A stretch of 26,855 bases of DNA from Oscillibacter sp. (GCA_003522105.1 DPGF01000021.1:1-26855); one strand, 5' to 3'; numbered from the stretch's first letter, positions 16,960-26,500 are shown. Notes: generated by a model from the sequence alone, not told the origin. Numbers and translations are program-made.

Positions 16960-17855
16960 ATGCCGCAGGCGATCTTTGCATACCATCTCGGCATGGACGC
17001 CGAGCAATACGCCTTTTTCCGCATCCCCAAGCTCCTGATCACCGAGCCGTACTTTCGGCGGCTCTCCACCGACGCGAAGCTGCTGTATGGCCTCATGCTG
17101 GACCGCATGAGCCTGTCCATGAGAAACGGCTGGATGGACGATGATGGCCATGTGTATATCTACTTTACGCTGGAGGAGGCGTGCGAACAGCTCTGCTGCA
17201 AGACGGATAAGGCGGTCAAGCTGTTCGCGGAGCTGGACAGTGCCAAAGGCGTTGGCCTCATTAGGCGGGTCAAGCAGGGGCTTGGCAGACCGGCGAAAAT
17301 CTATGTTCTCCGCTTCATGGGCATGGAGGACGAACCAAGCGAGGATACGCCGAAAGCGGAGCCTCCGAGCTGCCGAAATCCAGACTTCGGAAAATCAGAA
17401 GTCAAGACCTCGGAAAAACCGAGTGTAATAAGACTGATAAGAATAATACTGAGTTGAATAATACTGATTCATCTATCCATCCGGGCGCGCAGCCGGAGGA
17501 GGTGATCGAGGAATACCGAAAAGAGATTCGGGAAAACATCGAGTATGACCACCTGCGCCGGCAGCATCCCTACGACGACATCGACGAGATCGCGGACCTC
17601 ATGCTGGAGGTCCTCTGCACACAGGGCAGCTTCATGCGGATCGGCGGAAAGCAGCTTTATACGGCGTTAGTGAAGGAGCGTTTTCTGAAGCTGGATTCCT
17701 CCCACATCGAGTATGTGCTGGACTGCCTGCGGGAGAGCACCGCGGACATTCGTAACATCAAAGCCTATCTGCTGGAGATGCTGTTCAACGCCCCAGCTAC
17801 CTGCGGCAGCTACTACCGCGCCAAAGTGAATCACGACTTCCATGACAGCGGATAG
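16960..17855 (+). pseudogene. RepA-type replication initiator, frameshifted in the middle
   Basis: The first frame runs 16960-17457 (165 residues) from an ATG with GGAGG (16947-16951). Its N-terminus (IPKLLITEPYFRRLSTDAKL, YGLMLDRMSLS, YIYFTLEEACEQLCCKTDKA) is the winged-helix RepA_N domain of plasmid and element initiators. The C-terminal domain (DDIDEIADLMLEVLCTQGSF through IKAYLLEMLFNAP, about 17,500-17,840) lies in the -1 frame. The frames meet at an A5 run (17414-17418): one more A would give continuous SEKTECNKTDKNNTEL. The downstream piece alone has only a TTG without a ribosome site. Either the gene is broken, the sequence has a homopolymer error, or -1 slippage on A5 makes the full protein at low level. 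parA follows. Confidence 0.82.
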
Positions 17856-17880
17856 GCAGAGCGAACAGCTCTGCTTTTTT
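17856..17880 (+). terminator. Rho-independent terminator between repA and parA
   Basis: A perfect 7-bp stem (GCAGAGC/GCTCTGC) with a GAACA loop is followed by six T residues, directly after the repA stop. It also argues against the upstream ATG at 17842 as the parA start. Confidence 0.83.
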
Positions 17881-17916
17881 GAAACCCATTTTACGACTGA
17901 AAGGAGCATCGAACCC

Positions 17917-18726
17917 GTGAAAACAATCGCACTGGCAAATCAGAAGGGCGGCGTGGGTAAGACCACCACAGCCGCCAGCCTCGGCATTGGTCTTTCTCGG
18001 CAAGGTAAAAAAGTCCTGCTGATCGACGCCGATGCACAAGGCAATCTCACGCAAATGTTGGGCTGGCCGCAGCCTGACGAATTATCCCCCACGCTCTCCA
18101 CCCTGATGGAGAAGATCATCGCGGAGCAGCCCATCACCCCCGGCGAGGGCATTCTGCACCACCCGTCTGGCGTCCACCTTGTCCCCGCCAATATCGAGCT
18201 GTCGGCACTGGAGGTCACGCTGGTCAACACCATGAGCCGTGAAACGGTGCTGCGGCAATATCTGTCCACCGTGGCAGACCGCTACGATTACGCGCTCATT
18301 GACTGTATGCCGTCCCTCGGTATGCTGACCATCAACGCCCTGACTGCGGCGGACAGCGTGATTATCCCCGTGCAGGCACAGTACCTCCCAGCCAAAGGAC
18401 TGGAGCAGCTTTTGCGAACCATCACCCGTGTCAAGCGGCAGCTCAACCCGAAGCTGGAGGTGGACGGCATTGTGCTGACGATGGTGGACAGCCGCACCAC
18501 ATTGGCGCGGGAGATCAACGCACTTGTCCGCAAGACCTATGGCGGTCATGTGTTCGCAAGCGAAATTCCCCGTTCCATCAAGGCGGCGGAGATCAGCGTG
18601 GAAAACAAAAGCATTTACGACCATGACCGCAGCGGCAAGGCGGCACTGGCGTATGAAAATCTGACGAGGGAGGTGTTGAGCCTTGGCAAGCAAATTAAGC
18701 GGCATCGAGCTGACCCGGTACGATGA
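17917..18726 (+). CDS. parA: ParA/Soj-family partition ATPase
   Basis: 269 residues from the GTG at 17917, which has AAGGAG (17901-17906) ten bases upstream. The in-frame ATG at 17842 would put a terminator hairpin inside the gene and a non-conserved leader on the protein. The deviant Walker A KGGVGKTTTA (about 10-19), LLIDADAQGNLTQMLG (switch I/A' region) and YDYALIDCMPSLGMLTINAL (Walker B) are textbook ParA. It hydrolyses ATP on DNA and positions ParB-bound DNA. In integrative elements it is thought to stabilise the excised circular form. parB overlaps it by 44 bp, implying translational coupling. Confidence 0.95.
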   Translation: MKTIALANQKGGVGKTTTAASLGIGLSRQGKKVLLIDADAQGNLTQMLGWPQPDELSPTLSTLMEKIIAEQPITPGEGILHHPSGVHLVPANIELSALEVTLVNTMSRETVLRQYLSTVADRYDYALIDCMPSLGMLTINALTAADSVIIPVQAQYLPAKGLEQLLRTITRVKRQLNPKLEVDGIVLTMVDSRTTLAREINALVRKTYGGHVFASEIPRSIKAAEISVENKSIYDHDRSGKAALAYENLTREVLSLGKQIKRHRADPVR

Positions 18727-19624
18727 CCTGTTCAAAACAGACGCGGAGCGAGAAGCTGACCGGCAGGAGCGGATTCAGATCGTTCCCGCCACAGAAGTTT
18801 TCCCATACTCCCGCCAGCCATACACCATTGACCGCCCCACGCCAGACTTGGTGCGCCTCATGGACAGCATCGAGCATATCGGCATCGCTGAGCCGTTGAT
18901 CGTCCGCCCCCGTGATGCTGGCGGATACGAGATCATTTCCGGCCACCGGCGCGATTACTGCGCGAAGGCCGTGGGATTGGATACCCGCCCCGTCATCGTC
19001 CGCAATTACAGTGACGAGGAAGCGGACATCCTCGTGGTGGATTACAACATCAACCGCGAGGACTTACTGCCCAGCGAGAAAGCCAAAGCCTACAAGCTGA
19101 AGCTGGACGCCATGAAACGGCAGGCTGGACGGCCTTCAAGAGAAAATGGGGACCAAGTTGGCCCCCATTATTTTCGTGGCAAGTCAAAAGAAATTTTGGC
19201 AGAGCAAGTCAACGAAAGTACATCGCAAATTCAGCGCTATGTGCGCCTGAATAAGCTGATCCCTCCGCTGTTGGACGCGGTGGACGCGGGAACGCTCAAG
19301 TTCGTTCCCGCAGCGGATTTTCTCTCCCACCTGTCCGAAAAAGAACAGACCTACCTCCTGCTGGTCATGGAGCGCGACGAGGTATCCCCGTCGCTGGGAC
19401 AGGCCCAGCGACTCAAGCAGCTCAGCGCCGAGGGCAAGCTGGAAAACAACATCATCGACCTCATCATGCGGGAGGAAAAGCCGCTGGAACGCAAGGTCAC
19501 GATCCGCAACGACCGTCTACAAAAATACTTTCCCTCCAGCTACACCCCAAAGCAGATGGAGGATGTCATCATCAAGCTGCTGGAGGGTTGGCACCGCAAG
19601 CGGCAGCAGGAGCAGGCGCGATGA
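18683..19624 (+). CDS. parB: ParB/Spo0J-family partition protein
   Basis: 313 residues from a TTG with GGGAGGTG (18668-18675) seven bases upstream. No ATG gives a comparable N-terminus. The ParB/sulfiredoxin-like CTP-binding domain is clear: RPTPDLVRLMDSIEHIGIAE, PLIVRPRDAGGYEIISGHRR (GHRR box) and NREDLLPSEKAKAYKLKL. The HTH DNA-binding domain follows (SKEILAEQVNESTSQIQRYV), then a C-terminal dimerisation part. ParB binds parS sites and works with ParA. I did not find an obvious parS palindrome nearby. An unrecognised gene follows after 12 bp. Confidence 0.95.
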   Translation: MASKLSGIELTRYDDLFKTDAEREADRQERIQIVPATEVFPYSRQPYTIDRPTPDLVRLMDSIEHIGIAEPLIVRPRDAGGYEIISGHRRDYCAKAVGLDTRPVIVRNYSDEEADILVVDYNINREDLLPSEKAKAYKLKLDAMKRQAGRPSRENGDQVGPHYFRGKSKEILAEQVNESTSQIQRYVRLNKLIPPLLDAVDAGTLKFVPAADFLSHLSEKEQTYLLLVMERDEVSPSLGQAQRLKQLSAEGKLENNIIDLIMREEKPLERKVTIRNDRLQKYFPSSYTPKQMEDVIIKLLEGWHRKRQQEQAR

Positions 19625-19636
19625 GGAGGTGCAGCT

Positions 19637-20464
19637 ATGCGACGAAATGAATTACCCGATGCCTGCTTTTCCATTCTGCCCTCCACAGGACAGCTTATTA
19701 TCATCAAAAAAGGCGAGAGTGGCTATTATCCCTCTGAGTGGGATACCGGAAACCGCGAGGAAAACCGCGAGATCGCCAGCAGCCATAATGTGCGGCGCGG
19801 CATTACGGATATTCAGGAAGCGGCAATGCTGGCAGGATCCATGTTCGGCTGGAATACACCAGGCGCGAAACCGCAATGGTATTTGGACAACACAAGATAT
19901 GTGAATTCCAACATCGTCCAAGGCCATATCAAAGACCCAATCATGAGCGTGTGCTATCCCGTCAGCAGTTTCTTATTGTGCTATGAGATCATGGGCAAAC
20001 AGCACTTTTATCTGCCCATGGACAAACTGCCGCAAGAGTTGATGAGCCAAAGGTCGCAGTTCATCATGCTGCCGGATCTGGTGCGCGGGCTTCCGGTCAT
20101 GCCGGTGACAGCGACCTTTGCACAAAACGGGAGCTGCACCGTCCAGTTAGAACACGGCAGCTATGTAGTGGGGGAAATGGTCAATCAGGAATACCACATC
20201 ACCGCCCGCGTCCGCGTCGGCAGTGCCGAGTTTGTCATGGGCGAATGTGAAAAAGCCCCTGCCCCCTTCGTCACATGGCAGCGCAACTGCAAAAACGACG
20301 GCAACGGCCCACCCAATTTCTTTTGGGGGCATTACCGCTCTGACCGCAGCTCCTGCATCGAAGATTTCTGTGAACGGGCCGGAAATGAATACAAAAAGCA
20401 GATGGAGCGGCAGAGGTGTGTACCGCATGAGAGAAAATCTGGGGAGCATAAAACAGAGCGGTGA
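19637..20464 (+). CDS. Unrecognised element backbone protein
   Basis: 275 residues, ATG preceded by GAGGAGGTG, 12 bp after parB and so in the same operon. I cannot name a family for the whole protein. The first ~75 residues (ELPDACFSILPSTGQLIIIK, GESGYYPSEWDT, QEAAMLAGSMFGWNTPGA) recall a short conserved protein often seen in Clostridia integrative elements, but I know no function for it. The rest is soluble-looking, with no membrane helix and no catalytic motif I recognise, and ends in a basic, charged tail (KKQMERQRCVPHERK). A possible reading is a fusion of the short element protein with a second domain (about 85-250). Confidence 0.7.
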   Translation: MRRNELPDACFSILPSTGQLIIIKKGESGYYPSEWDTGNREENREIASSHNVRRGITDIQEAAMLAGSMFGWNTPGAKPQWYLDNTRYVNSNIVQGHIKDPIMSVCYPVSSFLLCYEIMGKQHFYLPMDKLPQELMSQRSQFIMLPDLVRGLPVMPVTATFAQNGSCTVQLEHGSYVVGEMVNQEYHITARVRVGSAEFVMGECEKAPAPFVTWQRNCKNDGNGPPNFFWGHYRSDRSSCIEDFCERAGNEYKKQMERQRCVPHERKSGEHKTER

Positions 20465-20505
20465 CGATCCGGCAAAGGTGTGAGAAAGAAGTCGCCTCAT
20501 TGCTA

Positions 20506-20544
20506 TTGACGGTAAGTCGGCACGCCGATATAATGAAAGTATCG
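20506..20544 (+). promoter_or_regulatory. Promoter with overlapping operator-like repeat for the HTH/kinase pair
   Basis: TTGACG (20506-20511), a 17-bp spacer, then a perfect TATAAT (20529-20534). An inverted repeat CGATA-N9-TATCG (20526-20530 and 20540-20544) overlaps the -10 and is a plausible autorepression site for the downstream HTH protein; that role is inference. Confidence 0.7.
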
Positions 20545-20575
20545 CAAGAACCCTTCAGGACAGGAGGCGAGGAAA

Positions 20576-21022
20576 ATGGACTTGCAGACTTTGCTCAATG
20601 AGCGGAACCTTTCAAAATATCAGCTATCTAAGCTCAGCGGCGTTCCCAAGACGACGATTATGGATATATGCGCCGGAAGAAGCGATATGGAGCGGTGCAA
20701 TGCAAAGACGGTGCAAAAGCTGGCGCAGGCTCTGGGCTGCACGATGGAGGATATGATGAAGCTGTCCTCGCCCTATGACGAAAAGGGCCTTCCCAAAGAC
20801 CGCAGCTATCTGGAGTGCGGACTGCCGGAATTTTTGCAGGAGTCCATCCAAGCCATGGTGAAAGCGTGGCAGAAGGTGGACAATGGCGAGAACTATACGC
20901 TTTGGGACTGTGATTACTGCAATCTGCAAAGCGACATCAACAGCGCGGAGGTCAACCAGATCATCAGCCCGGAGCAGGCGTGGTATCTCCGTGAAAAATA
21001 TTTGAGAATGGAACGGGAGTGA
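20576..21022 (+). CDS. XRE-family HTH regulator, likely antitoxin of the adjacent kinase
   Basis: 148 residues with AGGAGG (20562-20567) eight bases before the ATG. Residues about 1-60 form a Cro/C1-type helix-turn-helix (LLNERNLSKYQLSKLSGVPK, TTIMDICAGRSDMERCNAKT, LAQALGCTMEDMMKL). The C-terminal ~80 residues (SYLECGLPEFLQESIQAMVK and onward, with a Cys/Trp-containing YTLWDCDYCNLQSDIN) are an extra domain that could bind the kinase or a ligand. The kinase gene starts 4 bp after the stop, so the pair is translationally coupled. By analogy with HipB-HipA it probably represses its own promoter and neutralises the kinase. This is analogy, not proof. Confidence 0.85.
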   Translation: MDLQTLLNERNLSKYQLSKLSGVPKTTIMDICAGRSDMERCNAKTVQKLAQALGCTMEDMMKLSSPYDEKGLPKDRSYLECGLPEFLQESIQAMVKAWQKVDNGENYTLWDCDYCNLQSDINSAEVNQIISPEQAWYLREKYLRMERE

Positions 21023-21026
21023 ATAA

Positions 21027-21956
21027 ATGCAAATCGTTGATTTTACAAACCTTCCGAAGCGAAACAAAATGTATGCCGGAGCGAACGGCAGCAAGATCTC
21101 TGTAATTTACGAGGGGCAGCAATATATGCTGAAATTTCCTCCTCCGCCCACCAAAAACAAGGACATGAGTTACAGCAACAGTTGCTTTTCCGAATACCTT
21201 GGCTGTCAAATCTATGAGAGCATTGGTATTCCTGTGCAGAAAACCATACTTGGCACCTATACTGTAAAGGGAAAAGAAAAAATCGTGGTGGCCTGCGGAG
21301 ACTTTACAGAACCGGGTGTCACCCTACAGGATTTCGCCTCCCTGAAAAACCAAATCATTGACTCTGAGCGCAGCGGCTACGGTACGGAATTGTCCGATAT
21401 TCTTCACACCTTTGAGGAACAAAATGCAGTTGACCGCATGGCGGTAACGGAGAGATTCTGGGATATGTTCATTGTAGATGCGCTGATTGGCAACTGGGAC
21501 CGGCATAACGGCAACTGGGGGTTCCTCTATGATGCGCAGACGGATCAGATGACGCTGGCTCCGGTCTATGACTGCGGCAGCTGCCTATACCCGCAGGCGG
21601 ATGACGAGATCATGAGTAAGGTGCTGTCAAATGAAAGCGATTTGAATTACCGTATTTTTGAGATCCCTACCTCAGCCATCATGTTGAATGGCAAGAAGAT
21701 CAAGTATTTTGATTTTATTTCTTCCCTGCAAAATGAGGACTGTAACCGCGCATTGAAGCGCATTGTTCCCCGTATTGATATGGCAAGGATACGCAAGCTC
21801 ATTGCGGATACGCCGTTTATTACGGACTTGCAGAAACGCTTCTATTGCACCATGCTAGAGAAACGCAAGGAGCGAATCCTGGATTATTCTCTGGAAAGGC
21901 TGAAGAACGCCCCGACCAAAAGGCGTCCGGCCAAGCAGGATCGGGGCGCACGATAA
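21027..21956 (+). CDS. HipA-like Ser/Thr kinase (probable toxin)
   Basis: 309 residues, shorter than E. coli HipA (about 440) and close to HipT/CtkA-like short kinases. Kinase features are present: a beta-rich N-lobe with a candidate ATP lysine in YMLKFPPPPTK, the catalytic loop NWDRHNGNWGF (Asp 158, His 160, Asn 163) and a metal-binding DFG-equivalent YDCGSCLYP (Asp 182). It starts 4 bp after the HTH gene and ends with a basic tail (KRRPAKQDRGAR). HipA kinases phosphorylate translation factors such as glutamyl-tRNA synthetase and arrest growth; related forms have other targets. It could serve element maintenance or phage defence. The substrate is unknown. Confidence 0.85.
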   Translation: MQIVDFTNLPKRNKMYAGANGSKISVIYEGQQYMLKFPPPPTKNKDMSYSNSCFSEYLGCQIYESIGIPVQKTILGTYTVKGKEKIVVACGDFTEPGVTLQDFASLKNQIIDSERSGYGTELSDILHTFEEQNAVDRMAVTERFWDMFIVDALIGNWDRHNGNWGFLYDAQTDQMTLAPVYDCGSCLYPQADDEIMSKVLSNESDLNYRIFEIPTSAIMLNGKKIKYFDFISSLQNEDCNRALKRIVPRIDMARIRKLIADTPFITDLQKRFYCTMLEKRKERILDYSLERLKNAPTKRRPAKQDRGAR

Positions 21957-21973
21957 TCGAATCATCGAATGAG

Positions 21974-21993
21974 CGGCACGGGAAACCGTGCCG
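21974..21993 (+). terminator. Hairpin with GAAA tetraloop after the kinase gene
   Basis: A perfect 8-bp stem (CGGCACGG/CCGTGCCG) closes a GAAA tetraloop. Only TTT follows, so termination may be weak. It lies 17 bp after the kinase stop. Confidence 0.6.
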
Positions 21994-22002
21994 TTTCGCT
22001 TT

Positions 22003-22043
22003 GCCGGGATTATTCTACGATGAATGTCCCGGCCTTATTTTTT
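22003..22043 (+). terminator. Second terminator after the kinase gene
   Basis: The stem GCCGGGA/TCCCGGC has a 17-nt loop that can pair further (ATTC/GAAT) and is followed by CTTATTTTTT. With the preceding hairpin it forms a tandem terminator isolating the HTH/kinase operon. Confidence 0.7.
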
Positions 22044-22065
22044 AGAACGATAGAGGTGAAAGCGA

Positions 22066-22713
22066 ATGACAGACCGTGAGCCGGTCAACATTATGGGCGT
22101 GTTCGCCTTTCCAAACCCTGACAAGAACAAGCATGACATTCGCTTCATCGACAGCGAATACCACACGCTGTTTAGCATCCAAGACGGAGAAAGCATCGTC
22201 ATCACCCGTTTCGACGGGGAGAGGATGGTTTTCCCCTGCAAGTACATCGACGATTACCATGTTTACATCGGTAACTCTGCCTATCATATTTGCGAGTTTG
22301 CAGAAATGCAGGAACGCAGCGGCAATACCTATGTTCCCAGAACGCCGAAAATCAGCGCCGAGATCGGCACCTATGAAATCTATCAAATTTCCGCAACCGC
22401 TGACGCAGATTGCTGCTTCCGGTCTTATGAAGCGGCGAAGGGGAAACTTCGGAGTGCTGATTATCAGCGTGTTTACGCCGGTATGTACGCAAAGGAAAAT
22501 TCGCTGGAGCATCTATGGGCAAAGCATAACAGCGACCACCGCCCCTTTGCCCGTCGGATGCGTTCCCTGTCTGTAAGCGACATCGTGGTACTGACGCAAG
22601 GTGGAAAGAAAACCGCCTACTACACGGATAGCGTTGGTTTCAAGGAAGTGCCGGAGTTTTTGATGCAGCAGAGGACACAAAAGAAACACAAAGAACGAGG
22701 TGAAGCCAGATGA
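22066..22713 (+). CDS. YodL-domain element protein
   Basis: 215 residues, preceded by a GAGGTGAAAG ribosome site. The C-terminal half (about 110-200) matches the YodL domain found in large element proteins: YEIYQISATADADCCFRSYE, then RSLSVSDIVVLTQGGKKTAY and DSVGFKEVPEFL. The N-terminal ~95 residues (FIDSEYHTLFSIQDGESIVI, YHVYIGNSAYHICEFAEM) look like another small domain seen in element proteins that I cannot name with certainty. No enzyme motif is visible and the function is unknown. It overlaps the next gene by 4 bp (ATGA), indicating translational coupling and a shared operon with the giant gene. Confidence 0.78.
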   Translation: MTDREPVNIMGVFAFPNPDKNKHDIRFIDSEYHTLFSIQDGESIVITRFDGERMVFPCKYIDDYHVYIGNSAYHICEFAEMQERSGNTYVPRTPKISAEIGTYEIYQISATADADCCFRSYEAAKGKLRSADYQRVYAGMYAKENSLEHLWAKHNSDHRPFARRMRSLSVSDIVVLTQGGKKTAYYTDSVGFKEVPEFLMQQRTQKKHKERGEAR

Positions 22714-23531
22714 GCTATGACGCGCAGAAGGTGACCTATCAGGAGGTCACGATTTTTGACCGACCGGCATTGTTTACGGAATGCCGCATTGACCGAGCCA
22801 CCCTGCCGGAGGACGTATATCGCTACGAGCTGCGCCACGGGGATGAGGATTGGGGAGAACCGAGGGAGTTGGCCCGAAACCTCATGGTCAACTTCTATGG
22901 CACCGTCCTCACCCGCGATCCGTTCCAGCTTACCATTGATGGGTGGATTCCGCTGGAGAACGGTAGTCTTTCCTTTCAGGATGGCGGATGCCGTACCCTT
23001 GCGGAATTTCAGGAGAAATATCCCGCCAGCGATAAGGATGTCATTGACTTTTACAGCGTCAATGAGCCTGCACTGCACGATCTCTATTTCGCTCGCAGCG
23101 AGGAACAGGACAAGACCGTAGGTTGCGTGGGACACCTGCGGGGTGATTTTGGCAGCGGCAAGCAGTTTTACACAACATGGTGGCCTCACCAGCAGGATGC
23201 GCTGAATACGCCGGAGTTTAAGGCCGATATTGACCGTACCGTAAACTGGCTGCGGGAGCAGCCGGGTTCCCCGCTGCGGGACTTCGACAGCATGAACCGC
23301 TACTGTAACAGGTATGAGCAGATCTGCGCCATCAAGGGCGCACTGTTTCCCTCCTGCGGCTTCATGGTGAAAACAAAGCGGTATGTGTATATGCTCCGCT
23401 GTACGCCGATCAAAGGTGATTACCAGTTTTATATTTATTGCTATCAGCGAAAACCGTTTGAAAAGGCGCAAAAAGAACAGCAAAAGAATGACCAGCTCCA
23501 AGCGAAAAAACGGGCGGAGCCGGAAAGATAG
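22710..23531 (+). CDS. LPD28-like element protein
   Basis: 273 residues, overlapping the previous stop by ATGA. The first ~120 residues (VTIFDRPALFTECRIDR, DVYRYELRHGDEDWGEP, MVNFYGTVLTRDPFQL) resemble the large polyvalent protein-associated domain I know as LPD28; the domain number is from memory. The remainder (GSGKQFYTTWWPHQQDALNT, CAIKGALFPSCGF) has no motif I recognise, and the C-terminus is a Lys/Gln/Glu-rich helix. LPD domains normally occur inside giant conjugative-element proteins. Here one stands alone directly upstream of such a protein, with 12 bp to its TTG start. Function unknown. Confidence 0.75.
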   Translation: MSYDAQKVTYQEVTIFDRPALFTECRIDRATLPEDVYRYELRHGDEDWGEPRELARNLMVNFYGTVLTRDPFQLTIDGWIPLENGSLSFQDGGCRTLAEFQEKYPASDKDVIDFYSVNEPALHDLYFARSEEQDKTVGCVGHLRGDFGSGKQFYTTWWPHQQDALNTPEFKADIDRTVNWLREQPGSPLRDFDSMNRYCNRYEQICAIKGALFPSCGFMVKTKRYVYMLRCTPIKGDYQFYIYCYQRKPFEKAQKEQQKNDQLQAKKRAEPER

Positions 23532-23543
23532 GAGGTGCGAGCC

Positions 23544-26500
23544 TTGCCAACCAAATTTCAGCTTATCACAGAGCTATATGACCAGACCGTGCAGAGTGTC
23601 ACCGGCAGCTATCAAAGCTGGACGGGCTTTCTCCGCGCGGCCTGCTACAATTACAAATGCCCCTTCGATGATCAAATTCTGATCTACGCCCAGCGCCCGG
23701 ATGCCACCGCAGTCCTTGAGATGGAGCGCTGGAACCGTCAGTTTGGCCGCTGGGTCAACCGTGGGGCCAAGAGCATCGCCGTATTTGGCGATGACGGTCA
23801 AAACTGCCTGAAGCTCTATTTTGATGTTTCGGACACCCATGCGTCCCGCTTTGCCCGTCCACTGCCTATCTGGACGATGCACCCGGCCTTTGAGCCGGAG
23901 GTCATCGAAACACTGGAGGCCACCTTCGGCAACCTGGCCGAAAAAGAAAATCTCGCAGACGCCGTGCGCTCTGCCTGCCACAATGCCGTGGCGGACAACT
24001 TCACGGACTACCTGCAAGACCTGCGCGACTGCCGCGAGGACAGCCTGCTGGAGGAACTGGACGACCTCAATTTAGAGGCGTTCTACCGGGACGCGCTGGA
24101 GGTCAGCGTGGCGTATATGCTGATGACCCGGCTGGGCCTGCGGGCGGACGATTATTTCACTGCTGACGAATTTGCCCATGTTTACGAATTCAACACGCCG
24201 CCCACCATCAACGCCCTGGGCATCGCCACCAGCGACATCGCGGAGATGGGATTGCGGGAGATTAGCCGAACGGTCATACAGGCCCAGCGGGATCAGTTTT
24301 TTGCAAACCGCGCGAGAATCGGTTATGATGACCGCACAGAACAACACGAAACACCCCATGAAAGGAGCGAACAGCATGGAGGTCACTTACAGGATGCAGA
24401 ACGGCTATCAGGTGCCGAACCTGCTGATGCCGCAGACGCCGGAGGTGCATCTGGGCAAGTACGCGGAGCTGCGGAGAGCGTACCTGAAAAAGCACCGCAG
24501 GGTGCTTTACACCAACCTGAAAACCAGCGGCAAGCTGACGGAGCATCTCTCGGAGATCGAGCAGACAGCACAGAAAATGGTGGAACAGACCGTGGCGCGG
24601 ATGGCGCAGGCCGAGGGCGTGACGGAGGAGCTGAAAGCGACCGATCCCATGCGCTGGACGGGCCTGATGAACAATCTCCGGCACAGCGCGGAGGAACTGG
24701 CGCTGACCGACCTGATCTACGCCTGACAACCCAAGAACCCACAGAGGCAGGAAGTGACGAGCTTCCTGCCTTTGTCGATTACAGTGGGGATTATGTGCTG
24801 CTGGATCGCCTGCGCGCCGACTGTGACTACTTCCTCGGCGCTGGTGGGCGGAGTGAAAAGCACCTGTGGGCAGGCAATGTCCACGCACAGATCAGGAAAA
24901 TGCGGGAGTTGTATGACGCCCTCCCGGAAAAACCGGAATGGCTGACCGCAGAAGCCATTGACCGCTACGCCACGCAGATGGCCGCACCCTATCAGGTTGC
25001 AGCCTATCACCATTTTGAAAACGGCTTTGACGATAAGCTGGACTATCAAACGCTGGAGGAAGCGGAGACCGCAGCGCAGGGCTATGTTGCCGGTACGATG
25101 GAGGAAGATGGTTTTGCCTATGACGGCGCTGCCGTGTATGACGCCGAAACACGCCAGTGCCTCCGTGTCTACGGTGATTATCCGGACGAAAAAGCGCAGG
25201 AGCAGGCTGCGTCCTTTGCACAGGAACATGATGACGTGCGGCAAAATACCGCAGAACTGCCCGCCTTTCTGGATATGCACCTCATTGAAGCGAACCTGCT
25301 GGACGACGGCGGGCGCAAACACAAGCGGCAGGAGATCTTTGAATACTTTCAGGCGCACAAGAGCCTTGCGGAACGCACAGAGTTCTTGAAAAACAGCTAC
25401 AACGATATATGGATGGAAGTCCTGACCGACGGTGTTCGGACAGGCTACCACGCCGAGAAGGACGGACTTTTGATGTGGGAGGGCAGCTACCTCTCCCGCA
25501 CCTCAGAGTCCGTTTTTTCATGGTCGGTCATCACCGAAATGACCGAGGGCCTGATTGAGCGCGGCGAGTACAAGATCAAGCTGGGCCTGCAAAACGCCCC
25601 AATCGTCGCAGAGCAGCTTGCCCTATTCGACATGGGCGGCGACGCCCCAGTGTACGAGGCCCCGGTAGACGCGCCCTCCGGCATTCTGGCCCCGGCGCGC
25701 ACGGTGCCGCAGGAGGTCATTGACCTGGCACTCTGCACAGGCGGAAACGAGCCCAACAGTGCAGAGCGCATCGCCGTATTTTATATGTGGGAGCGGCCAG
25801 AGCAGGAAAATGAAGAGTTTCTGCGCCGGGAGTTCGGCAGAGAGAACGGGCGCGGCATTGAATACGAAGGCCGCAAATATGCCGTGTGGTTTCTGGAGGA
25901 CGGCATCCACCTCGCCCAAGGCGACAGTATTCGCACCGGGTACAGCAAAACCGTGGTAACATGGGAGCAGGCATCGGCGCGGATTCTGGAGCTGCTGGAG
26001 GCGGGGACTTATCTCTCCGCGTCCGAACTGGCGCAGGCTCCGGACAAGGTGCTGCATGAAGCAATGGACGCCATGTTAATGACGGCCCGCGACCTGAATG
26101 AAGAAGGCCGCGCGCAGGGCCTTTTCCCACAGACATTGGCGATCCACGACCAGCACAAGGGCTACCCAGAGCTGGATAAGGATATGGTCGCGTTCGCAAA
26201 GACTGAGGGTGGACTGCAAACTCTGGCACAGGAATATCATGCCTTCCTTGACGCTTATGCCCAAGACCGCGACATTATGCACTGGCGACTATCCGCTTAC
26301 AACACCCACCGGATCGGTGTTGTGCTGGATGGCCTCTCCTACCCGGAACGCAGTTTCACCGCCCAACCGAGCTTCCTGCGGCAGTGCAAAATGTTCATCA
26401 CACAGGATGAAATCGACCAGTTCTTCCTAAGAGACAGTGTTGATAGACGACTGGCGGTGTACTCCCATTTCTGTTATCCCCACACGCCGGAGGAACACCA

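Noticed and set aside
17842..17916. Upstream in-frame ATG as the parA start
   Set aside because: The extension would overlap the repA C-terminal frame and contain a terminator. The GTG at 17917 has a good ribosome site and gives the standard ParA N-terminus.
24172..24375. Upstream extension of the tnpV frame to an ATG at 24172
   Set aside because: The added residues are not TnpV-like and there is no ribosome site; the ATG at 24376 has AAAGGAG at the right distance.
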